Source: Pseudomonadota bacterium (GTDB taxonomy: Bacteria; Pseudomonadota; Gammaproteobacteria; Burkholderiales; SG8-39). From it: a stretch of 7,558 nt of DNA. Of the stretch, positions 1 through 6,333 are shown piece after piece. The stretch lies in NCBI GenBank assembly GCA_021825225.1, contig JAKAIH010000124.1, positions 1 to 7,558 on the forward strand, written 5' to 3'. Every line of letters starts with the position of its first letter. The first letter of the stretch is position 1. The notes under the pieces were generated by a model. The model was not told the origin of the DNA, made no database searches, and saw only the letters and a list, made by a program, of their open reading frames with translations. Made by a program: the position numbers and the translations under genes.

Positions 1-1
1 G

Positions 2-1276
2 CAAGAGTACCGCGTGCCGGTCACCGTGTCCGGCGGCGGACTGACCACCGAGGGCGAGTCAGTCGCTTTCGGCGGCCTGCTGCTCGACATGAGCGGCATG
101 AGTCGCGTGCTCGCTATCGATGCCGCAGCGCTGACGGTGCGCACCGAAGCCGGCATTTTCTGGCACAGCCTGGCCGAGGAGCTGCGCCGCCAGGATCTCG
201 ACTATCTGTCGGCTCCGCTCAACCTGACTTCCTCGGTCGGCGGCACCCTGGGTGTGGGCGGCATAGACGTGAATTCGGCGCGCCTGGGCTGCAGCGCCGA
301 CCAGGCGCTGGCGCTGCAGGTGGTCACACCCACCGGGGACATCGTCGAATGCTCCGACACGCACAACGCGGAGCTGTTCCAGCGGGTGATCCTCGGCTAC
401 GGCCAGTTCGGCGTGATCACCGCGGCGACGCTGCGCGTACGCCGCTATACGCCGCTGCGCATGCACTATTTCTACTATGCGTCGCTGCGCAAAGCGATCG
501 AGGATTTGCAGCTGCTGGACCGTAACGACGCCAGCGACTATTCCGGCATACTCACGATCATGGACTGCGCAGTGAACGTATTGGTGGCCTTCGACTCGGT
601 CGAGCGCGAAGCCGCGTTCATGGCGAACTGGCGACCGCGGCTGCGCGGCTACGGCGAGCTCGGTTTCGGCCTGCGCACGCTCGCGCACTATGCTCTGCGC
701 CCATGGAAACTCGGCGAAGCCTGGTACCTGCTGCAGCGCAAGCGCGAACTCTTTCCCGAGCTGCAGCGCCCGGAATATATGCGCGACGGCGTCATGCACG
801 ACCGCAGCGTCGTGTTTTCGCGCGCGGTATGGAAGTTCTGGGGCAACCGGCAGATGGTGATCCCGGACCTCGCGACTTCGGCGGAAAAATTCGTCGCGGC
901 GGTGGAGCGCGGCAATGCCGTCTGCCGCAGGTATTTTCCGCGCTACACCCTTTACCTGGTCGGGATCAGGCTGCGCCCGGAGCACCGCGCGCACTACGAA
1001 ATGTCCTGCATCCCGCCGGATGCCGAAGGCTGGGCCTATGGCTGCGAGTTCGAACCGATGCTGGATGACGGCGTGTACAGCCGCGACTATCTGCAGTCGT
1101 TCAAGAACGAGATTTACGACATCGGCGTGGACCTGGGCGCGAGCTATTACCGTTTCGGCGGCATGATGAAAGGTTACATCCGGCGCGTGTTCGGCGATGC
1201 CCTGGTCGACCGGCACCTGGAACTGAAACGCCGGGCCGACCCGGCGATGATCCTCAACCGGCACGTCATCTTTTAG
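2..1276 (+). CDS. FAD-linked oxidase (FAD_binding_4 / PCMH fold), 5'-truncated by window edge
   Basis: Flavin-dependent oxidoreductase of the vanillyl-alcohol-oxidase/PCMH superfamily, resembling cytokinin-dehydrogenase-like and GlcD-like oxidases. The frame is open from base 2 and reads QEYRVPVTVSGGG, already inside the FAD domain, so the true start lies upstream; the GTG at 14 is internal. 424 codons are visible. The FAD-domain signatures are SGGGLTTEG (visible residues 10-18), the SSVGGTLGVGGID loop (about 75-87) and GYGQFGVIT (about 132-140). The C-terminal part ends with YRFGGMMKGYI and DPAMILN, typical of the substrate/cap region and the closing motif of this family. The P-loop position that often carries a flavin-linking His (GGGHS) is Leu here, so FAD is probably bound non-covalently. 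No membrane segment or signal peptide is visible. The stop codon lies 2 bases before the Fe-S gene, indicating one operon and probably electron transfer between the two products. Substrate unknown. Confidence 0.85.
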   Translation, partial: QEYRVPVTVSGGGLTTEGESVAFGGLLLDMSGMSRVLAIDAAALTVRTEAGIFWHSLAEELRRQDLDYLSAPLNLTSSVGGTLGVGGIDVNSARLGCSADQALALQVVTPTGDIVECSDTHNAELFQRVILGYGQFGVITAATLRVRRYTPLRMHYFYYASLRKAIEDLQLLDRNDASDYSGILTIMDCAVNVLVAFDSVEREAAFMANWRPRLRGYGELGFGLRTLAHYALRPWKLGEAWYLLQRKRELFPELQRPEYMRDGVMHDRSVVFSRAVWKFWGNRQMVIPDLATSAEKFVAAVERGNAVCRRYFPRYTLYLVGIRLRPEHRAHYEMSCIPPDAEGWAYGCEFEPMLDDGVYSRDYLQSFKNEIYDIGVDLGASYYRFGGMMKGYIRRVFGDALVDRHLELKRRADPAMILNRHVIF

Positions 1277-1278
1277 GC

Positions 1279-2271
1279 ATGTTCGGCCCAAGCCCAAGCG
1301 CGCACGCGGCGCGCAAGGATTACACCCATTGCACCGGCTGCGGCCTGTGCCTGCTGGTATGCCCGCTCTGGCGCCGCACGCACGACCTGGGCCTGAGCCC
1401 GCTGGGGCGCGCCAAGGCGCTGCAATACGGCGCGCACGCCACCGACATCGCCGTCTCGGTCGCGAGTTGCACCCTGTGCGCGGCCTGCGAACCGGCGTGT
1501 CCGGAGGACATCGACCTGGTCGGCATGACCCTGAACCTGCGCCGCCACCTGGTGCAGCCGGCGATGATGGCATCGCTGCTCGCACGCATGGAGTCGCGCC
1601 CGAGCCGGCCAGGCGCGCCGTTGCCGGCCGCGCGCAGTGCGTTGCTCGCAGGCGAAGCGTTGCGCGCGCAGCCGCGCAGGCTGGAGCGCGTTGCCGCGCT
1701 GCTCGGAGGGGGGGCTGCGCTGCGCGTGCATGACGACGACGGCGCGGACCTCGTGCAGGCGCTGATCGAGGGCGTGAGTATCCCGCCGCCGCGGCGCGAG
1801 CGCTTTCTGGCGCCGCTGCGCCGGCTGGACGAAATCGTCGTCGCCGACGGGCTGCTTTTCTATCATCTGCGCCGCTGGCTGCCCGGTGCGAAACTCACCA
1901 GCCTGGGCGTAGCGCTGGGGCGCCTGCCCGCGATACGCCGCGGGCTGCGCGCAGGCGATTTGTACGTGATCGAAGCGCGCGCCTATCATGCCGATTACCA
2001 GCGCCTGGTGAAGCATTACGACGAACTGCGCCGCGCCTGCGGCTGCAGCTTCAATCTGGACCTGCAGCGTATCGCCATCCCTGCCACCGCTGCCGGTTCG
2101 CACGCCAGCATCGAGCCCGACGACGGCAGCAGCCAGGTGCGCTGGATACTGCAGGGACGAAACGTGACGCGCATCGTGCTGGAGCATCTGGACGACGGTG
2201 CCGCTTTTGCGCAAATCTGCGACCTGCCGGTGGTGCAGCTCGTCGATTTGGCGGATGATGGAAGCTCATGA
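1279..2271 (+). CDS. Dicluster 4Fe-4S electron-transfer protein (GlcF/LutA-like N-terminus)
   Basis: 330-residue iron-sulfur protein. Two complete ferredoxin motifs are present: C18-x2-C21-x2-C24-x3-C28-P and C64-x2-C67-x2-C70-x3-C74-P, spaced as in glycolate-oxidase iron-sulfur subunit, LutA and HdrC-type proteins. In those families the rest of the chain has cysteine-rich CCG domains. Here only C254, C256 and C314 occur after residue 75, and no adjacent CC pair exists. The C-terminal 250 residues are soluble-looking, with a recognisable stretch around YVIEARAYHADY (229-240). The ATG starts 2 bases after the stop of the FAD-linked oxidase; only a weak AGG precedes it, so translation is probably coupled. 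The inferred role is to accept electrons from the neighbouring flavoprotein and pass them on, possibly to the downstream reductase. The family assignment of the clusters is firm; the exact subfamily is not recognised. Confidence 0.85.
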   Translation: MFGPSPSAHAARKDYTHCTGCGLCLLVCPLWRRTHDLGLSPLGRAKALQYGAHATDIAVSVASCTLCAACEPACPEDIDLVGMTLNLRRHLVQPAMMASLLARMESRPSRPGAPLPAARSALLAGEALRAQPRRLERVAALLGGGAALRVHDDDGADLVQALIEGVSIPPPRRERFLAPLRRLDEIVVADGLLFYHLRRWLPGAKLTSLGVALGRLPAIRRGLRAGDLYVIEARAYHADYQRLVKHYDELRRACGCSFNLDLQRIAIPATAAGSHASIEPDDGSSQVRWILQGRNVTRIVLEHLDDGAAFAQICDLPVVQLVDLADDGSS

Positions 2272-2363
2272 AAATCGCCTTCGATCCCGAAGCGGCGGCA
2301 CAGCCCCCTTTGGATACCGCAAGAAATTTGATTAAGGTGTCAGTAAGCGATGCGCTCGGTTGA
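2268..2363 (+). CDS. Possible 31-codon ORF coupled to the Fe-S gene
   Basis: An ATG at 2268 overlaps the TGA of the Fe-S gene (ATGA) and opens a 31-residue frame beginning MKIAFDPEAAAQPPLDTARN. It ends with TGA at 2361-2363, 14 bases inside the next gene. The ATGA arrangement and the GGAAG at 2260-2264 are compatible with coupled re-initiation, but the spacing to the ATG is only 3 bases. I recognise no family. It could be a real micro-peptide, a translation-coupling leader that carries ribosomes across the gap to the 2350 start, a remnant of a lost gene, or chance. Confidence 0.2.
   Translation: MKIAFDPEAAAQPPLDTARNLIKVSVSDALG
2334..2339 (+). promoter_or_regulatory. Ribosome binding site of the GGR-like reductase
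   Basis: AAGGTG lies 10 bases before the ATG at 2350. An in-frame TAA at 2344-2346 sits immediately upstream of that ATG, so the reductase cannot start earlier. The site and the stop together fix the start. Confidence 0.5.
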
Positions 2364-3558
2364 CGTAGTCATCGTCGGCGGCAGTCTGGCGGCGGCCGCG
2401 GCGGCCAAGCGCCTGGTCGATGCCGGCCTGGAAACCATCGTGCTGGAGCGGAAGGAACTTCCGCGCCACAAGATCTGCAGCGGCATCCTGTCGCCGCGCG
2501 GGCACCGTTTCCTGCTGGAGAACTTCGGTCCGCTGCCGCGCGAAGCGTTGCACGAGCCGACCTCCTGCCGCGGCGTGACCTTCCATTTCCCCAGCATGGT
2601 GTCGATGCCGATGGATTTTTTCGGCGGCAGCACGCCGCACCTGCACCGCAAGTACTCCGATTACTGGGCGATCAAGCGCAGCGGTGCCGAAGTGCACGAC
2701 CGGACCTCGTTTGCCGGGCTGGAGGACCGCGGCGACCACGTGCTGGTGCAGGCGCGGCGCCAGGGCGAACCGGTCGAATACCGCGCACGCCAGGTGATCG
2801 GCGCCGACGGCCCGAGCTCCCTGGTGATACGCTCGATCTACCCGGATTACCCGCAATCGATTCCCTGGTTTTTCGTCGGGCAGAAATTCCACGACATCAT
2901 CGAATGCCCGCTGGATCCCGATTATTTCCATTTCTGGTTTCATCCCGGGCTGGGGCACTACACCTGGAGCCACGCGCGCGACGGGCGCCAGATCGTCGGC
3001 GTCGGCTTCAAGCGCGGCGACAATTTCGCCAGGAAACACGAAAACGTGGTGAACTATCTGGCCGAAAAGCACGGCGTGCGCCTGCAGCCGCATACCGAGG
3101 ACGAGGGCTGCGGCGAGAATTTCGGCCCCTCGCTGATCAACCGCTACGTATTCGGCAAGGGCAATGTGCTGATCACCGGCCAGGCGGCGGGCTTCCTCAA
3201 CATGATAGGCGAAGGCATGAGCTGCGCGCTGCATTCGGGTGCGATCTGCGGCGAGGCGGTGGTGGAAGCGCGCGCGCACAACCGCCCGGTGCAGCAGATG
3301 TACCGCCGCATGATCGCCTCGGAGGTGCGCCGCACCTCGGACCAGTGGAACCCGCTCAAGATCGCGTTCGAGCGTCCGCATGAAGCCGACTTCCCGGCGG
3401 CCCTGATGGAACTGGGCTGGCGCGACCGTGCCAAAGTATTGCGCGATCTGTGGCGCTTCATCGTGCTGTACAAGGAATTCAAGTGGGGACGGCAGATGTT
3501 CAGGGCCGCGATGCAGCGGCCGCTCATCGGCGGCTATTCGATGCAGCGCTGGCTGTAA
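2350..3558 (+). CDS. Geranylgeranyl-reductase-like FAD-dependent oxidoreductase
   Basis: 402-residue flavoprotein of the geranylgeranyl reductase / FixC-like branch of the p-hydroxybenzoate-hydroxylase fold; members typically reduce isoprenoid double bonds or oxidise lipophilic substrates. An N-terminal Rossmann beta-alpha-beta runs from residue 4 to E34 (VDVVIVGGS...VLER). The family's PRxKxCxG element is present as PRHKICSGILSPRG (39-51). GADG at 151-154 is the DG motif, and GQAAGFLNMIGEGM (277-290) is the second FAD site. Two deviations stand out: the dinucleotide motif reads GGSLAA instead of GxGxxG, and the usual GDAAG Asp is Gln278. No membrane helix is evident; the Trp/Phe-rich stretch FHFWFHPG (193-200) may line a hydrophobic pocket. 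It lies 78 bases after the Fe-S gene on the same strand, with no clear promoter between, and is followed by a terminator, so it is probably the last gene of the redox operon. An electron-donor role for the Fe-S protein is inference. Confidence 0.8.
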   Translation: MRSVDVVIVGGSLAAAAAAKRLVDAGLETIVLERKELPRHKICSGILSPRGHRFLLENFGPLPREALHEPTSCRGVTFHFPSMVSMPMDFFGGSTPHLHRKYSDYWAIKRSGAEVHDRTSFAGLEDRGDHVLVQARRQGEPVEYRARQVIGADGPSSLVIRSIYPDYPQSIPWFFVGQKFHDIIECPLDPDYFHFWFHPGLGHYTWSHARDGRQIVGVGFKRGDNFARKHENVVNYLAEKHGVRLQPHTEDEGCGENFGPSLINRYVFGKGNVLITGQAAGFLNMIGEGMSCALHSGAICGEAVVEARAHNRPVQQMYRRMIASEVRRTSDQWNPLKIAFERPHEADFPAALMELGWRDRAKVLRDLWRFIVLYKEFKWGRQMFRAAMQRPLIGGYSMQRWL

Positions 3559-3564
3559 CGCCGC

Positions 3565-3597
3565 GCCCCGGGGCTGATGCACCGGGGCCACTTTTTT
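3565..3597 (+). terminator. Rho-independent terminator closing the redox operon
   Basis: A perfect 7-bp GC-only stem, GCCCCGG (3565-3571) with CCGGGGC (3582-3588), can extend by a further GC/GC pair inside the loop. After CAC it is followed by six T (3592-3597). It begins 7 bases after the reductase stop codon. An ATG at 3577 lies in its loop, which argues against that ATG being the start of the next gene. Confidence 0.85.
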
Positions 3598-3618
3598 GCG
3601 GTGGCGGCCGCCTTTTTC

Positions 3619-3647
3619 TGGGCAATGCAGGCAGAATGCGCTAGACT
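3619..3647 (+). promoter_or_regulatory. Candidate sigma-70 promoter of the Nramp gene
   Basis: TGGGCA (3619-3624) and TAGACT (3642-3647) are separated by exactly 17 bases. Each matches the consensus at 4 of 6 positions. The site lies just after the terminator and about 60 bases before the chosen start, so the transporter is probably transcribed separately from the redox operon. Confidence 0.45.
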
Positions 3648-3649
3648 GC

Positions 3650-3669
3650 GCGCCGCCCCGCGGCGGCGC
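3650..3669 (+). other. GC-rich hairpin in the Nramp 5' leader
   Basis: GCGCCGCC (3650-3657) pairs perfectly with GGCGGCGC (3662-3669) around a 4-base loop. It sits at about the predicted transcription start and has no T-run after it, so it is not an intrinsic terminator. It could stabilise or structure the leader, or be a by-product of base composition. Confidence 0.35.
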
Positions 3670-3705
3670 CTGCCGCGGCCACCGCAGTCATCGCCAACCC
3701 AGCAT

Positions 3706-5010
3706 ATGAGAACCGCACGCGCGCCCCGCCAGTCTGCCATACCGGTGCCAGCCGCACCGCTGCTGAAGCGGCTCGGCCCGGGCCTGGTCACGGGCGCCGC
3801 CGACGACGATCCCAGCGGCATAGCGACCTATTCGCAGGCCGGCGCGCAGTTCGGCTTCGGCATGCTCTGGTCGATATGGCTCACGCTGCCGCTGATGGTG
3901 GGCATCCAGATCGTCAGCGCGCGTATCGGCCGGGTCACCGGCCACGGACTGGCGGCCAACATCCGCGAGCACTACCCCCCTTGGCTGCTGCACAGCGTGG
4001 TCGGCCTGCTGCTGGTGGCCAACACCATCAATATCGCGGTCGACCTCGGGGCGATGGCCGCGGCGCTGCGCCTGCTCATCGGCGGACAGTCGCACCTGGC
4101 CATCGTCGCCTTCGCCATGGTGTCCCTGGGGCTGCAGATCTTCATTCCGTTCCCGCGCTATGCGCCGATCCTGAAGTGGCTGACGCTGACGCTGTTCGCC
4201 TACGTCGCCACCGCGTTCGTGGTACATGTGCCCTGGAGCCAGGTGCTGCGGCACACCCTGCTGCCACCGCTCGAATTCAACGCCGACTACCTGCTCACCC
4301 TGGTCGCGGTGTTCGGCACCACCATCAGCCCCTACCTGTTCTTCTGGCAGGCCTCGCAGGAAGTGGAAGAGCAGCGCGCCGGCCCGGGGGAGGAGCCTTT
4401 GCGCGTGGCACCGGCGCAGGCGCGCGCGCATTTGAACCGCATCAAGATCGACACTTATGTCGGCATGATCTTTTCGAACTCGGTCGCGTTCTTCATCATG
4501 CTGACGGCGGCGGCGACGCTGCATGTGCACGGCATCACCGACATCCAGAGTTCGGCGCAGGCGGCCCAGGCGCTGCGGCCGATCGCGGGCGATTTCGCGT
4601 TCGCGCTGTTCGCTTCGGGAATCATCGGCACCGGCATGCTCGCCGTGCCCGTCCTCGCCGGATCGGCGGCCTACGCGGTAGCCGAGTCGTTCCGCTGGCC
4701 GATCGGCCTGGGGCTGCGCCTGGCCGAAGCGCGCGGCTTCTACGCCATCCTCACCGTGGCGACGCTGGTCGGGGTGGCGCTCAATTTCACCAGCATCCCG
4801 CCGGTGCGCGCGCTGATCTGGAGCGCGGTGATCAACGGCGTGATCTCGGTGCCCATCATGGCGGTGATGATGCTGATGGCGGTGCGGCCCGAGATCATGG
4901 GGCGTTTCACCATCAAACGCCAGCTCAAGATCCTCGGCTGGCTCGCCACCCTGATCATGGCGCTCGCGGTCGCGGCCATGTTCTACGCGCTGCGGCACTC
5001 GCTCATCTGA
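3706..5010 (+). CDS. Nramp-family divalent metal transporter, non-canonical metal site
   Basis: 434-residue polytopic inner-membrane protein of the Nramp (SLC11-like) family, close to the family's usual length and rich in hydrophobic segments consistent with about 11 helices. TM1 carries the metal-binding motif as D35-P36-S37-G38 where MntH has DPGN. TM6 reads FGTTISPYLFFWQASQEVEE (203-222), so the canonical MPH becomes S208-P209-Y210. TM6 is followed by a charged loop (about 221-247) before TM7. The Asp that coordinates metal is kept, but the Met that favours transition metals is lost, so the cation may not be Mn or Fe; Mg-transporting relatives with altered sites are known. I chose ATG 3706 rather than in-frame ATGs at 3577 (inside the terminator) or 3625 (inside the promoter): the N-terminus then starts shortly before the conserved LLKRLGPGLVTGAADDDPSG. 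No Shine-Dalgarno is visible before it. No symbol is given because mntH function is doubtful. Confidence 0.85.
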   Translation: MRTARAPRQSAIPVPAAPLLKRLGPGLVTGAADDDPSGIATYSQAGAQFGFGMLWSIWLTLPLMVGIQIVSARIGRVTGHGLAANIREHYPPWLLHSVVGLLLVANTINIAVDLGAMAAALRLLIGGQSHLAIVAFAMVSLGLQIFIPFPRYAPILKWLTLTLFAYVATAFVVHVPWSQVLRHTLLPPLEFNADYLLTLVAVFGTTISPYLFFWQASQEVEEQRAGPGEEPLRVAPAQARAHLNRIKIDTYVGMIFSNSVAFFIMLTAAATLHVHGITDIQSSAQAAQALRPIAGDFAFALFASGIIGTGMLAVPVLAGSAAYAVAESFRWPIGLGLRLAEARGFYAILTVATLVGVALNFTSIPPVRALIWSAVINGVISVPIMAVMMLMAVRPEIMGRFTIKRQLKILGWLATLIMALAVAAMFYALRHSLI

Positions 5011-5031
5011 GCGCAGCGCAGGGCGCTGCGC
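5011..5031. terminator. Perfect hairpin between convergent genes, without T-run
   Basis: GCGCAGCGC (5011-5019) and GCGCTGCGC (5023-5031) form an uninterrupted 9-bp stem with a 3-base AGG loop. It starts directly after the Nramp stop codon, 22 bases from the end of the MATE gene. No T-run follows on either strand, so it may assist Rho-dependent termination or protect 3' ends rather than terminate alone. Confidence 0.45.
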
Positions 5032-5052
5032 GGGCACGGCGCTCCTGCGCTT

Positions 5053-6333
5053 TCAGGCTGTCGCCGCGGCGCGGCTCACACGCAGGAAATAAGCCGTGAC
5101 CAGACTGGCCGCCAGCGCCAGGCTCGCGATCGCGGCAAGCCAGAAACCGGGCGCGCCCATGGGTGGGGAAAGTCCGGAGGCGGAGAGCCCCAGCCAGGCA
5201 AGATCGGCGTGCGTGAGGCCGAGCGCATAACCGCCGCCCAGGCCCACACCCCACAGCGCCACCGCGTAGATCAGCATCGGCACCACCGCGCGCTTGTAGC
5301 CGCGCAGCACGTTGACGGCCACGGCCTGCACTGCGTCGAACAGGTGGTAGACGGCGACGAAGGCGATCAAGCCGGCGGCGACGCGGCGCAGCTCTTCGTC
5401 GCCGGTGTACAGGCCGGCGATTGCGCCGGCGAAGCCATAAAGGCAGGCGCCCAGAGCCGCGGCGCAGCCGAGCGCGAGCGGCAGCATGAAGCAAAGCGCG
5501 GCGAGGTTGGCGGCGATCTGGTGTGCGGCCGAATAGAGCGCCCCCAAGCGTGCGATGAACAGCGCCATGAAAGTGAACCCGGTCACGTCGATGAGGAAGG
5601 TCAGGCCGATCGGCAGCCCCAGGGACAGGATGCGGCCCAGGGCTTGCGCATTCGGCCAGGACCAGCGCGCGAACACCCCGTAGCGCCGGTAGCCGGGTTC
5701 GAACCAGCACCAGGTCCAGGCGAGCGCGCACAGGATCCAGGAGATCAGCGCGGTCGCCACCGCGCAGCCGGTGCTGCCGAGTTCGGGCGCGCCGAGGTTG
5801 CCGTACATGAACACCCAGTTGAGCGGCACTTTCAGCGCCAGGCCGACCAGCGTCAGCGCCATCACCGTGCGCGGACGCGAGATCGCAGTGGAAAAACTGT
5901 AGAACACGCGGAACAGCAGCGAGGCCGGCACCGCCCAGGCGAGCGCGTGCAGATAGGCGCGTACCTTGGCCTCCAGCGCCGGCGTCAGCCTGGCCACGGC
6001 GAGAAAGGGCTCGGGATAGTAGAACAGCGCGAGCGAAATCAGCGCCAGCGCCGCCGCGAGCCAGGCGCTTTGGCGCAGTTCCTCCCCGATGTCCGCATAG
6101 CGGCCCGCGCCGTACATATGCGCGACGATGGGCGTGAGCGCGAGCAGCACCCCCATCAGCGCGACGAACACCGAGAAGTAGATGCTGGCGCCTATGCCCA
6201 CCGCGGCCAGATCGAGCGTGCCGTAGCGCCCGGCCATGATGGTGTCGATCACGCTGTTGGCCATTACCGCCAGCTGCGCGATGAGCACCGGCCAGCCCAG
6301 GCGCAGCAGTTCGCGCACCAGGCCGCGCGACAT
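5053..6333 (-). CDS. MATE-family multidrug/metabolite exporter (NorM-like), with internal deletion
   Basis: 426-residue inner-membrane antiporter of the MATE family, which exports cationic drugs or metabolites in exchange for Na+ or H+. The N-lobe is complete, with six helices between about residues 10 and 211. TM1 has VIDTIMAG with D30, matching the cation-site Asp of NorM. TM7 has D249 where NorM has Glu, and TM10 has D333 in YHLFDAVQ. The GYKR element (345-348) and a closing GAPGFWLA (393-400) are also typical. The spacing D30-D249 equals that of NorM of Vibrio cholerae (D36-E255), but D249-D333 is 32 residues shorter than E255-D371. The shortfall maps to residues about 288-300, where the TM8-TM9 hairpin should be (LPLALGCAAALGACLYGFAG). 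The frame is intact. The ATG shares its A with the cysB stop (TGATG), so the gene is probably translated with cysB. It may be defective; function and substrate are uncertain. Confidence 0.85.
   Translation of the reverse strand: MSRGLVRELLRLGWPVLIAQLAVMANSVIDTIMAGRYGTLDLAAVGIGASIYFSVFVALMGVLLALTPIVAHMYGAGRYADIGEELRQSAWLAAALALISLALFYYPEPFLAVARLTPALEAKVRAYLHALAWAVPASLLFRVFYSFSTAISRPRTVMALTLVGLALKVPLNWVFMYGNLGAPELGSTGCAVATALISWILCALAWTWCWFEPGYRRYGVFARWSWPNAQALGRILSLGLPIGLTFLIDVTGFTFMALFIARLGALYSAAHQIAANLAALCFMLPLALGCAAALGACLYGFAGAIAGLYTGDEELRRVAAGLIAFVAVYHLFDAVQAVAVNVLRGYKRAVVPMLIYAVALWGVGLGGGYALGLTHADLAWLGLSASGLSPPMGAPGFWLAAIASLALAASLVTAYFLRVSRAAATA

Noticed and set aside
59..1585. Very long antisense ORF (508 codons) opposite the FAD oxidase and Fe-S genes
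   Set aside because: It is a shadow of GC-rich coding DNA: Arg/Ala/His-rich, low-complexity translation with no recognisable domain, opposite two clear protein families.
3577..3705. N-terminal extension of the Nramp protein from ATG 3577
   Set aside because: That ATG lies in the loop of the terminator, and the extension runs through the promoter-like site and the leader hairpin. The added residues do not resemble Nramp N-termini.
3688..5037. 449-codon antisense ORF opposite the Nramp gene, and a similar plus-strand ORF at 5209-6423 opposite the MATE gene
   Set aside because: Compositionally biased (Arg, His, Gln, Asp) translations with no motifs. They mirror the third-position GC bias of the real genes.
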